Shown: in pieces, positions 18,519-26,817 of the stretch
Position numbering within the stretch: the first letter of the stretch is position 1
Layout: each line of letters starts with the position of its first letter
From: Clostridiales bacterium
GTDB taxonomy: Bacteria > Bacillota > Clostridia > Saccharofermentanales > Saccharofermentanaceae
NCBI GenBank assembly: GCA_017527865.1
Contig: JAFXPN010000039.1
Location: 62,001 to 126,000, forward strand
Reading direction: 5' to 3'
Length of the DNA stretch: 64,000 nt
The notes under the pieces: generated by a model
Told to the model about the DNA's origin: nothing
Database searches by the model: none
Seen by the model: the letters and a program-made list of their open reading frames with translations, nothing else
Program-made: the position numbers and the translations under genes

Positions 18519-18767
18519 ATGATTGGTGCAATAAAAGAATATGACGCTAAAATTGATTCAAAGAAAAGAATAACATTGAGAAGTGTTGCATTTGACTATT
18601 ATCACGTTATTGAAAGAGAGGATGGTACTATTATGCTGGAACCAAGAATCCTGACATCTCCTTATTCTGTGTCAGAGAATACTCTTAACATGATGGACAA
18701 ATCAGTAGAAAACATAAAGAGGGGGAAGGTATCGGAACCCATAGATCTATCAGATATAGAGGACTGA
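18519..18767 (+). CDS. Putative antitoxin, AbrB-like N-terminus
   Basis: 82 residues, acidic. The N-terminal part (YDAKIDSKKRITLRS) resembles the DNA-binding swapped hairpin of AbrB/MazE proteins, and the C-terminal helical tail (MMDKSVENIKRGK, SEPIDLSDIED) would be the toxin-neutralising part. It is followed after 3 bp by a RelE-type toxin gene, the normal antitoxin-first order, and preceded by an AAGGAGG ribosome binding site and an operator-like palindrome. Base composition is AT-richer than the flanking operons, suggesting transfer. Confidence 0.7.
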   Translation: MIGAIKEYDAKIDSKKRITLRSVAFDYYHVIEREDGTIMLEPRILTSPYSVSENTLNMMDKSVENIKRGKVSEPIDLSDIED

Positions 18768-18770
18768 AAT

Positions 18771-19151
18771 ATGTATTCAATTCATATGGGAGTGCCTGAG
18801 ATGAATGACTATTGGACTTCGTTGAATAGTAGAGTCAAATCAGGCGCGGCCTCTAAGAATGAAATAAAGCAGTATAAGCTTCTTGGGAAAGCAATTAAGC
18901 ATTTAGCAGCAGATCCCAGATACCCGGGTCTTCAAACACATGAGATATCTGAACTTACCAATAGATATGGAATGAGGGTATGGCAATCATATTTGTCAAA
19001 TAATACACCTTCCGCAGGAAGGATCTATTGGGTATATGGTCCGAATAAAGATAGTATTACAATAATTGGAATTGAACCACATCCGAACGATAAATCAAAT
19101 TCTTATAAGAAGATAACATTATCATCTTTGGGACAAGAAGCTGATAAATAG
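18771..19151 (+). CDS. RelE/ParE-family toxin
   Basis: 126 residues. The C-terminal strand-rich part (GRIYWVYGPNKDSITIIGI, EPHPNDKSNSYKKITLS) fits the RelE/ParE superfamily; the N-terminal half (helical, LLGKAIKHLAADPRYPGL) matches the toxin's first helices. RelE-type toxins cleave mRNA on ribosomes, ParE-type inhibit gyrase; I cannot separate these here. It is 3 bp after the antitoxin gene and 31 bp before repeat copy 3. Confidence 0.75.
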   Translation: MYSIHMGVPEMNDYWTSLNSRVKSGAASKNEIKQYKLLGKAIKHLAADPRYPGLQTHEISELTNRYGMRVWQSYLSNNTPSAGRIYWVYGPNKDSITIIGIEPHPNDKSNSYKKITLSSLGQEADK

Positions 19152-19182
19152 GTTTGTGGAATGAAACCAGCCGCGCGGTCAT

Positions 19183-19258
19183 AGGATCATCCATCAACAA
19201 TCTGCGATCTGATCCCGGAAATCCGGTACTATTGTTTGAAATCCTGGATTCTGATCCT
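19183..19258 (+). repeat. 76-bp structured repeat, copy 3
   Basis: Third direct copy, closing the island on the right. Same length and fold as the others. It is followed by about 140 bp in which I see no gene before the end of the flippase gene. Confidence 0.88.
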
Positions 19259-19402
19259 GAAAACACTGCATCCCGGGAAATGATAGTTATGCACTATTTG
19301 CATACAGGTTGGCAATTATGTGTAAATATATTCAACTCTTAAAGATGATATCCCGAATTTGTTGAACACATTGATTTCTTGTTTCAATCAGTATTATAGA
19401 GT

Positions 19403-20938
19403 TCATGCGCGTTGTTGTGGCGGCTTAATCTTGATCAACAATCCGGTCAGCTGCCGTCTGAAAGTCTTATCGGCTGCAGCTATGAGCATCAGAGCCCCTA
19501 AGGATACCGGCAGCGACAGGGAACCGTTGATCAACAGGCTTATAATATCGCTGTCATACGACTTTTTGATCAGATCCATAATGATTACACATATCACAAA
19601 CAGCGCGGTATAAGAATAATTACGGACATAGAACATCTTTGGCGACAGCCCGAAGACGTTATGGAAGACCACGTAAGGCTCGACAGTGTGACAAATAAAC
19701 AAGGCCGTTATAATTGTGGCGACGATCACTCCTGCTACCCGGTACTCATCGGGGAATATGTTCACGAACAGTAAAGATAAAAAGAGATTAGCAATACCTT
19801 CGATAACCGGCTTCCATCTGTCGTTATAGAAGGTTCCCGATGCGTTGCGGAACAGCAGCTGGGATTTTCTCATAAACTGAGTGAAATACTTAAGGGTGAT
19901 TATGAATACCAATGCCCGCGACAGCTTAAGATCACCGCCAAAGCAAAGAGAGACAACATTATCAATCACCGCATAGTATCCAAGAAAGAAAACAAGCCCA
20001 AGTACGAAGTTAATACTATAAAACTGACTGAAAATCACGCGTGCCTTAATAGGATCGTTCTTTGCACACAGATGTCCGATAATTGATGTCAGAGGGGAGA
20101 AAAACAGCCCGAGCGTTCCTGAAAGAACGCCCGCTATAAAGACATAGTTACTGTACTTTCCGAGAATAATGACACCGATAAAAGCGGATATGATTATGTT
20201 GTCTATGGCCCCGCACAGTATGGCCCCTATCTTGTGCATGAACATGGCTTTGACATTACGGGTAACCTCGGTCTTTTTATCATCTCCGAGCAAGTCTCTT
20301 CTGCCCAAGATGTCGCCGTGAAGATTCCTGACAGCTATTGTGGTGAGAAGCCATATGATGATCGTCTCGATGATACGGCAAACGACAAATAATGTGTAAG
20401 ACTGCCATATCAGAATGACTATTATCTGAGTTCCGTAGCAGATAAGGCGGGATACTGTAAGTATTCCTGTGGTGATGTAATTATCTTTATATGCTTCTAT
20501 GAGTGAAGTCTTTGCACTGTAAAGATAAGATAAAACAACTGCTGTCAGCGTAAGAAGATATGGCACATATACATTGATGTTGAGTAATTGGTAATCATTA
20601 ATAAGATGGGGGAGCATCGGCATTACGATCAATCCTGCGATCATGATAACCATGCCGATATATAGGTATGCTTTTCGATATAGCTGATATAGGGCTACTA
20701 CCTCTCCGGTATCGTTATTGACAATAGGGCTGTACATGGAGAAGACGATCGCACTGCCGACACCGAGTTCTGCTACCGATAACGCTCCTATTATGCTCGC
20801 AAAAAGTGATTCGAGTCCATTGGCATCATTCCCGATATATTTGATCAGAAGCCGTCTTACAACGAGTGCTGCTGTCAGTAGTATTACCCGGGAGATGACA
20901 GCGGCACTTATATTAAGAATGCTTCGCCTGCGATCCAT
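19403..20938 (-). CDS. Polysaccharide flippase (Wzx/MOP superfamily)
   Basis: 511 residues with about 12-14 membrane segments. The N-terminus (ILNISAAVISRVILLTAAL, RRLLIKYIGNDANGLESLF) and SVAELGVGSAIVFSMY are typical of Wzx-like exporters that move lipid-linked repeat units across the membrane. Start taken at ATG 20938; GTG 20947 is possible. It overlaps the upstream glycosyltransferase gene by 26 bp, so both form a minus-strand operon. It is the only flippase near the first two polymerases, and may serve that operon. Confidence 0.88.
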   Translation of the reverse strand: MDRRRSILNISAAVISRVILLTAALVVRRLLIKYIGNDANGLESLFASIIGALSVAELGVGSAIVFSMYSPIVNNDTGEVVALYQLYRKAYLYIGMVIMIAGLIVMPMLPHLINDYQLLNINVYVPYLLTLTAVVLSYLYSAKTSLIEAYKDNYITTGILTVSRLICYGTQIIVILIWQSYTLFVVCRIIETIIIWLLTTIAVRNLHGDILGRRDLLGDDKKTEVTRNVKAMFMHKIGAILCGAIDNIIISAFIGVIILGKYSNYVFIAGVLSGTLGLFFSPLTSIIGHLCAKNDPIKARVIFSQFYSINFVLGLVFFLGYYAVIDNVVSLCFGGDLKLSRALVFIITLKYFTQFMRKSQLLFRNASGTFYNDRWKPVIEGIANLFLSLLFVNIFPDEYRVAGVIVATIITALFICHTVEPYVVFHNVFGLSPKMFYVRNYSYTALFVICVIIMDLIKKSYDSDIISLLINGSLSLPVSLGALMLIAAADKTFRRQLTGLLIKIKPPQQRA

Positions 20939-21953
20939 CGATATCACCAGGTAACTTATAGGTCAAACGTCTTATTGATAAGTAGATTGGATAAGCTATT
21001 GTCAGCAGATTAGGACAATGACAGAGCATGAAGAAAGCGATCCTTGTCCGGCAGCTCATTGTATCGAGTCCGAGCTGCCGTCCTTTTTTTATTGATCGAT
21101 CGCGAAGTTCCACCGCAACCGCATCATTTTTATTCTTGTATTGGGCATATACAGATATAGTACGGTTAAGAGTAGCTTGCAGCCCTTGATTGAGATCATC
21201 GGCGCTGAAGACCGCGGGTGTATTCTTCTCAATATAATTATCAAGGCAGGAACAAGCGAGCATCTTATCTGACAGATTTGTCACTGTGTGTAAGTGTGTA
21301 ATGCTTCCTGGTCTTTGTCTGTGCAAATATAGTACATCATCTATTACGGTGACTTTGTTGCTGCGATCTATTACAAGGTATGTGGTAACGATATCTTCGT
21401 AAACATGGCCTTCGGGGAAACGCAGATCATTCCACAATTCACGTCTGTATATCTTGTTCCATACACCGAAATTGATCTCGTTTCTGACAAGAGCCCGAAG
21501 TGCTTCTGTGCGACTCATTGAGCAGTGACCTATTCTTGGTCTTAAAGCTTTTTTGTGATTACTGTTCAGTTTGCCGGTTTCTTTATAAGATATATATCTG
21601 CATACTACGATGTCTGATTCTTCCCGGATCTGAGTTTCAACAAGAGTCTTTACATATTCCGGATGATAAGTATCATCAGAATCCAGAAAGGCAACCCAGT
21701 CTCCGCTCATGGTATTAAGACCTGCGTTGCGGGCGCTACTTAGGCCTTTGTTTTCCTGATGGATAACGCGTATGCGGGAATCTTTCAGCGCGTATTCATC
21801 ACATATATTACCGGAATTATCCGTGGAACCGTCGTCAATCACTATAATCTCGAGATTCTCATACGTCTGACCGATCACGCTGTCCAAAGCCTCGCGCAGA
21901 TAAGCTTCTACGTTATAGACAGGAATAATCACACTTACCGGAATTTCAGACAT
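20913..21953 (-). CDS. Glycosyltransferase family 2
   Basis: 346 residues. VSVIIPVYNVEAYLREALD, IIVIDDGSTDNSG, NKGLSSARNAGL and the metal-binding AFLDSDDTYHPEYV are textbook GT2 motifs; the C-terminal third is helical. ATG 21953 chosen because AAGG lies 6 bp upstream; an earlier TTG lacks a site. It is the first gene of the two-gene minus-strand operon with the flippase. Confidence 0.92.
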   Translation of the reverse strand: MSEIPVSVIIPVYNVEAYLREALDSVIGQTYENLEIIVIDDGSTDNSGNICDEYALKDSRIRVIHQENKGLSSARNAGLNTMSGDWVAFLDSDDTYHPEYVKTLVETQIREESDIVVCRYISYKETGKLNSNHKKALRPRIGHCSMSRTEALRALVRNEINFGVWNKIYRRELWNDLRFPEGHVYEDIVTTYLVIDRSNKVTVIDDVLYLHRQRPGSITHLHTVTNLSDKMLACSCLDNYIEKNTPAVFSADDLNQGLQATLNRTISVYAQYKNKNDAVAVELRDRSIKKGRQLGLDTMSCRTRIAFFMLCHCPNLLTIAYPIYLSIRRLTYKLPGDIDGSQAKHS

Positions 21954-21983
21954 AGAATACCTTGGAATCAATGATTTTTAATT

Positions 21984-21989
21984 ATTATA
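21984..21989 (-). promoter_or_regulatory. Possible -10 box of the minus-strand GT2-flippase operon
   Basis: TATAAT on the minus strand, 31 bp before the glycosyltransferase start, in the 88-bp gap between divergent genes. No convincing -35 is seen. Confidence 0.35.
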
Positions 21990-22041
21990 ACAATAAAGAT
22001 GCTAAGTAGTGAGGATCACTGTTTTGTGTTAAACTCACACC

Positions 22042-23169
22042 ATGGTTACGGCTGAGTTTATACTGTTGATGATCAAGAGCGCTCCTGCGCTGATATTGAT
22101 GTTTATCATCTGGCCGATGACGCTCGGTGCCGCCTTGGGCGTAAAGAAGAATCTTGACCGTTATCTGATAGGGTTTGCAGCAGTCCAGGCATTGTTCTTT
22201 CTCGTTTATATACCGGCAATATTGTTCTCATGGACATCCCGTACGCTTTCATATTCCGCGGCGGTGTTAATAACGGCAGCGGGCATAGCAGGCACGGTCA
22301 TAAGATACATGAAAGCCGACAGCAAGTCTGCCTTCATTGCGTGGCACAGACCGGACTTCAGGTATCTTAAGAACCCGTGTTTTCTGATCGCCGTTGCCGT
22401 CATTCTCTATGAGGTCTGGATCAATGTTACCAGGGAGCCGTACATTTACGGTGATGATGTGTCGTTTATATCGATCATAACAAGATTTGTCGATACGAAT
22501 ACGATCTACACCAAGACTTGGTCAGGTCAGACCGATCCTATACCCTTTGCGGATCTCAACTTCAAGCGTGTCTTCACATCTTATTATCCGTTGCTTGGAA
22601 TGGAGTCGATCCTTTCAGGCCTTCATCCGCTTATCCTGTGCAAGACCGTTATCCCGGTGTTCTATATTCCGGTCCATTACCTGACTGTATGGAGGATCGG
22701 TGAATACCTGTTTGGAAGAGAGAAAGACGGGAAGGCAAAGATCGGGAAGCAGTCAATGTTCATGTTTTTCTACGCGATACTGATCGAATTCGGACACATC
22801 TCGTACTATACAATGAGCCGCCGGGTCACCATCTGGATCTACAACAACAAGTCAGACTGCTTTACCATACTTCTCCCAGTCCTTTTCTTCTATACATGCA
22901 TCTTTCTGATCGAGAAGGACATCAATGCCGAGACCCTTACCCTCACAAAGCTGTGGTACAGGCAGTTCCTTATCATGATCATCGCTCTTGCGAACAATTC
23001 GGCGACACTCATGGGGCTGCTGTTTACGGCGATCGTCATGGTCATATGGTACATTATCGCGGCCATCAAGCTTAAGAAACCGTTGGTCTTCTTCAGCAGT
23101 CTCTGGACTCTTATCCCGCATTTGATCGAGGCTGTGTTGCTGATAAGATTTGTAGGGTTCAGTTTGTAA
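22042..23169 (+). CDS. Polytopic membrane protein of unknown function
   Basis: 375 residues with about nine hydrophobic segments. A conserved-looking acidic loop (YIYGDDVSFISIITRFVD) follows the early helices and is followed by SYYPLLGMESIL; such an Asp-rich first loop recalls GT-C type glycosyltransferases, but I cannot assign a family. The protein ends abruptly after its last helix (RFVGFSL) without a soluble C-terminal part. Start is uncertain: the ATG has no good ribosome binding site. It lies alone between a divergent operon and the second wzz-like gene. Confidence 0.6.
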   Translation: MVTAEFILLMIKSAPALILMFIIWPMTLGAALGVKKNLDRYLIGFAAVQALFFLVYIPAILFSWTSRTLSYSAAVLITAAGIAGTVIRYMKADSKSAFIAWHRPDFRYLKNPCFLIAVAVILYEVWINVTREPYIYGDDVSFISIITRFVDTNTIYTKTWSGQTDPIPFADLNFKRVFTSYYPLLGMESILSGLHPLILCKTVIPVFYIPVHYLTVWRIGEYLFGREKDGKAKIGKQSMFMFFYAILIEFGHISYYTMSRRVTIWIYNNKSDCFTILLPVLFFYTCIFLIEKDINAETLTLTKLWYRQFLIMIIALANNSATLMGLLFTAIVMVIWYIIAAIKLKKPLVFFSSLWTLIPHLIEAVLLIRFVGFSL

Positions 23170-23223
23170 TGAATTCACAATTATTAATAGTTCTCAGACG
23201 TATTCTTATTCATTTGACCGTAT

Positions 23224-23252
23224 TTGATAAAGGCGCTGTGTTAGGGTATAAT
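23224..23252 (+). promoter_or_regulatory. Predicted sigma-A promoter for the second wzz-like gene
   Basis: TTGATA (23224-23229) and TATAAT (23247-23252) with a 17-bp spacer, 46 bp before the start codon. Confidence 0.7.
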
Positions 23253-23298
23253 TTCAAGATGCCACATTATATATAATTATTAATAAGGAGTCGTGGTT

Positions 23299-24756
23299 AT
23301 GAGTGATAATATGTCACAGGCAGTAGAGATAGATCTCAAGGATCTGCTATGCATCTTATTGAAAAAGACTGGTGTACTTCTGCTTGCGGGCGTGATATTT
23401 GCCATAGCAGCTTGCGGCTATCTGTTTATCGACACCAGGAAGGCTGCCGATAAGGTTGTTAAGAATAATAATGTGCTAGATCTGGAGACCAGACTTTCCG
23501 GCGAGAGTGATGATGAGTACGCGAACCGGATCAACAATGTAAACCGTGCGCATGATATCATGCTCAGCCTCGATACATTGAATGAAAAGGTCGAGGTACA
23601 GAACAGCTATCTTGCCGATTCACTTTATATGCATCTTGATCCGCTTAATGTCTCCAGATCTGTGGCATCAGTTGCGATAGCATTTACATATCCAACTGAC
23701 TACGCTGTAAAGGAGGCAGTGTGCAGCGCATATCAGCTGTATTTTACATCCAATTACGGACTTGCCGATGCGGCGGCAGAACTTGACGTATCCCCCGAGA
23801 ACTTGTGCGAACTTGTTTCATGTTCCAGGTCTTCCGGCGTTAATTCCGTCGGAGTCCTGATCGATGACAGCAACAACATTACCTGGGTGTTGACCATATC
23901 GGCGATCGGTCCTTCCGTTGATTTCACAGAGACGGTTCTGGACAGTATCATCTCCGGATTTGATGAAGCCAAAGACATGGTCGGGAACGATGTCGCGCAT
24001 CACACTTTGAATGTTATTAACAGGAGTAATACTGTTTCTTTCAGCGAGAAGGTTATGGCAGATCAGTTAAGTGCGGTCAAGACTCTTAACGATCTTCAGA
24101 CCCAAATAAAGAATCTTAACAGTAATCTCGATGACATAGGCAAACAACTTGGGTTCGAAGACAGGAACGGTTTCTATCAGCCTGCTGCTGCGGCGGGAAC
24201 AGCTGCTGTTTCTCCGGTGCCTTCAGTGTCCTCGATTATCAAATATTGCGGTCTGGGGTTCCTGCTCGGTATCATTGTTGCCTGTTGTTGTATTGCCGTC
24301 AGATATATCTATGGACGCAAGATCATGTCACAATACCAGTTTTTCTTATTCTTTGCCGGTCTGGATAAGATCGGTGTTTGCAAGCCCCAGGGCGACCGCT
24401 CCAAGTACATCTCGTTCTTTGATTGTCTCTCAGGTGATGACAGCGGTTTGTCAGAAGAGAATACTAACGGCATTATCTCCAATAACTACGCTAATCTCAC
24501 TTCCGGCATGAACAAGGTGCTCATTACCGGAACTGCAGAGGAAGAGACGGCGAAGAAGGTTATATCCGATCTTAAACTCAAGGGAGATGTTGAGCTTAAT
24601 ATGTTCAGCAATCCTGATGTGCTTAAGGATGCTGCGGAGTATGACGGCGTCGTCCTTATCGAGCAGCGCGGTGTATCGGATAAGAAGCTTGTAAGTGAAC
24701 AGATCAGGCTTCTTAAGAACAGCGGCAGGAAGATCATAGGAGCGATCCTTATCTGA
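23299..24756 (+). CDS. Second Wzz-like chain-length protein with degenerate kinase-like tail
   Basis: 485 residues from ATG 23299, with AAGGAG 8 bp upstream; the earlier GTG sits too close to that site. Layout mirrors the 7224 gene: EIDLKDLLCILLKKTGVLL lead-in, a first helix (about 18-40), a long extracellular region, a second helix (about 315-335) and a cytoplasmic tail. The last 90 residues (MNKVLITGTAEEETAKKV; YDGVVLIEQRGVSDKKLV; GRKIIGAILI) again follow the first and last strands of a CpsD/Wzc kinase domain without a P-loop. Probably controls chain length for the second glycan. Confidence 0.82.
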   Translation: MSDNMSQAVEIDLKDLLCILLKKTGVLLLAGVIFAIAACGYLFIDTRKAADKVVKNNNVLDLETRLSGESDDEYANRINNVNRAHDIMLSLDTLNEKVEVQNSYLADSLYMHLDPLNVSRSVASVAIAFTYPTDYAVKEAVCSAYQLYFTSNYGLADAAAELDVSPENLCELVSCSRSSGVNSVGVLIDDSNNITWVLTISAIGPSVDFTETVLDSIISGFDEAKDMVGNDVAHHTLNVINRSNTVSFSEKVMADQLSAVKTLNDLQTQIKNLNSNLDDIGKQLGFEDRNGFYQPAAAAGTAAVSPVPSVSSIIKYCGLGFLLGIIVACCCIAVRYIYGRKIMSQYQFFLFFAGLDKIGVCKPQGDRSKYISFFDCLSGDDSGLSEENTNGIISNNYANLTSGMNKVLITGTAEEETAKKVISDLKLKGDVELNMFSNPDVLKDAAEYDGVVLIEQRGVSDKKLVSEQIRLLKNSGRKIIGAILI

Positions 24757-24890
24757 TCTTCACAAGGTCAGCAGGGGACTGCGATCATCGCTTTGCCGTG
24801 TCGTTGTTTTCCTGTGGTTAGTAAGAGATTATAAAGGCAGACGATCGGATTCTGTCTTGGAAGGGTATACGAATTTAAGGAAAAAGACAT

Positions 24891-26813
24891 ATGGATAACT
24901 ACGAAGTGAAGACCTCCGGTTCCCATGCATGGGTTGTCAGGGCCTTTATTATTGCGCTGTTCGACGCGATAGTAATTGCGGTTGCATTTGGAGTTGCATT
25001 ACTGTTGCGGTTCGAGTTTGATTTCGAGTTGATAAAACAACAGTATCTGTCTGCCGTGCTGACTGTAGTATCAGTCTTTTCGATAGTAACGATAATAGTT
25101 TTTTATCTTCTTAGGCTCTATCACAGCATCTGGAGATTTGCGTCTGTCAATGAACTGGAAAGACTGATAATCGCATGGATGATAATTACTGTATTCGCGG
25201 TAATCTTTGCGAATATCGACGAATCTGTGAACGGGTTCAGGCGCATACCGATATCCATATGGGTCATGGGTATCTTTTTCAGTGCCATAGGAACAACAGC
25301 CATCAGGTTTGCCTTCAGATTCTTAAGGTTCATATCCAATTCCACGATAAGGGGCAAGAAGGATATTACCAATGTCATGGTTATAGGCGCGGGTGCGTGC
25401 GGCAAGGATGTAATCCACGAGTACCGAATGAGCGAGCATCTGCACGCAAGGATCTGCTGTGCCGTTGACGATAATCCTATCAAGAAGGGAAGAACTCTTG
25501 ACGGTGTCCTGATAGAGGGCAACCGTTACGATATACCAAAGCTTGTAGGTAAATATGAGATCGATGAGATCGTATTTGCCATCCCCGATGCACGCGGAGT
25601 GGATAAGAAGGATATTCTTGATATCTGCTCTTCCACCGGATGCAAGGTGAGAGTCATCCCCGGCATCTATCAGCTCGTTGAAGGTTCTGTTACGGTTAAC
25701 GCCTTAAGAGATGTGCAGATCGAGGATCTGCTCGGAAGAGATCCGATCAAAGCCAACATGGCGAGCATCAGACAATACATCACAGGCAAGACCGTCATGG
25801 TCACGGGCGGCGGCGGATCGATAGGATCAGAGTTATGCCGTCAGATCGCGAAGGCCGACCCTAAGCTGCTGATCATCTTTGACATCTATGAGAATAATGC
25901 CTTCTGGATCGAGAGGGAGCTCCGTGAGAAGTACGGCGATAAGCTCAATATGATCGCGCTTATCGGTTCCGTCCGTAACACGAATAGAGTCAACTCCGTT
26001 ATGGCCAAGTATCATCCCGAGATCATTTTCCATGCTGCTGCGCATAAGCATGTGCCGCTCATGGAGACGTCTCCTAATGAAGCGATCAAGAACAATGTCG
26101 GCGGTACATACAAGATGGCTGAAGCGGCAGTCAGATGGGGCGTCGAGAGATTTGTCCTCATATCCACTGACAAGGCCGTTAATCCGACGAATGTCATGGG
26201 AGCATCCAAGAGAATATGCGAGATGGTCATCCAGATGATGGATCGAAGAGCACAGAAGCTCTATGATTCAGGCAAGATCAAAGTGAGGACCAACTTTTCT
26301 GCCGTCAGGTTCGGCAACGTTATCGGTTCTAACGGATCCGTTCTGAAGATCTTCGAGAAGCAGATCGCAGCAGGCGGTCCGGTTACGGTTACGGATAAGA
26401 ATATTATCCGCTACTTCATGACTATCCCGGAGGCGGTAGCGCTCGTCATGGAATCAGGCGCGTATGCAAGGGGCGGCGAGATATTTGTTCTTGATATGGG
26501 AGAGCCTGTCAAGATCGATGATGTTGCAAGGAAGATGATCAAGCTGTCCGGACTCGTCCCCGATGTTGATATAAAAGTCGAATATACCGGCCTTCGTCCC
26601 GGTGAGAAACTCTATGAAGAGCGTCTCATGGACGAAGAAGGTTTAAGACAGATGGAAGAGAACAAAGAGATATCCATTGCAGAGCCCATCCCGATGGATG
26701 ATGAAGAATTCATGGATAAGCTTACAGAACTTGATGAAGCTGCCAAGGCGGAGACAGAAGATATCAGACACCTTGTGGCGGGAATAGTAAAGACATATAA
26801 GGTAAAGGATTGA
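24891..26813 (+). CDS. UDP-GlcNAc 4,6-dehydratase, membrane-bound (PglF/CapD-like)
   Basis: 640 residues. Four N-terminal membrane helices (about 17-150), a first nucleotide-binding domain (VMVIGAGACGKDVI), then an extended SDR domain from about residue 300 with KTVMVTGGGGSIGSELC, AAHKHVPLME and STDKAVNPTNVMGASKR. The Met in place of the SDR catalytic Tyr (MxxxK) is typical of this dehydratase family. It makes UDP-2-acetamido-4-keto-2,4,6-trideoxyhexose. With the next genes it forms a bacillosamine-type module. Length matches PglF/WbpM. Confidence 0.93.
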   Translation: MDNYEVKTSGSHAWVVRAFIIALFDAIVIAVAFGVALLLRFEFDFELIKQQYLSAVLTVVSVFSIVTIIVFYLLRLYHSIWRFASVNELERLIIAWMIITVFAVIFANIDESVNGFRRIPISIWVMGIFFSAIGTTAIRFAFRFLRFISNSTIRGKKDITNVMVIGAGACGKDVIHEYRMSEHLHARICCAVDDNPIKKGRTLDGVLIEGNRYDIPKLVGKYEIDEIVFAIPDARGVDKKDILDICSSTGCKVRVIPGIYQLVEGSVTVNALRDVQIEDLLGRDPIKANMASIRQYITGKTVMVTGGGGSIGSELCRQIAKADPKLLIIFDIYENNAFWIERELREKYGDKLNMIALIGSVRNTNRVNSVMAKYHPEIIFHAAAHKHVPLMETSPNEAIKNNVGGTYKMAEAAVRWGVERFVLISTDKAVNPTNVMGASKRICEMVIQMMDRRAQKLYDSGKIKVRTNFSAVRFGNVIGSNGSVLKIFEKQIAAGGPVTVTDKNIIRYFMTIPEAVALVMESGAYARGGEIFVLDMGEPVKIDDVARKMIKLSGLVPDVDIKVEYTGLRPGEKLYEERLMDEEGLRQMEENKEISIAEPIPMDDEEFMDKLTELDEAAKAETEDIRHLVAGIVKTYKVKD

Positions 26814-26817
26814 TCTT

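Noticed and set aside
17221-19258. CRISPR array
   Set aside because: Only three copies, 76 bp long and separated by about 0.9 kb containing genes; no short uniform spacers or cas genes.
17221-19258. Classical integron attC sites
   Set aside because: The fold and spacing are reminiscent, but the GTTRRRY/RYYYAAC core pair is not found at the element ends and no integrase gene is in the window; kept only as a hypothesis.
19154-19342. Small plus-strand reading frame (62 codons) across repeat copy 3
   Set aside because: It is mostly repeat sequence translated; the minus-strand frames over copies 2 and 3 likewise give look-alike peptides. No ribosome binding site supports it.
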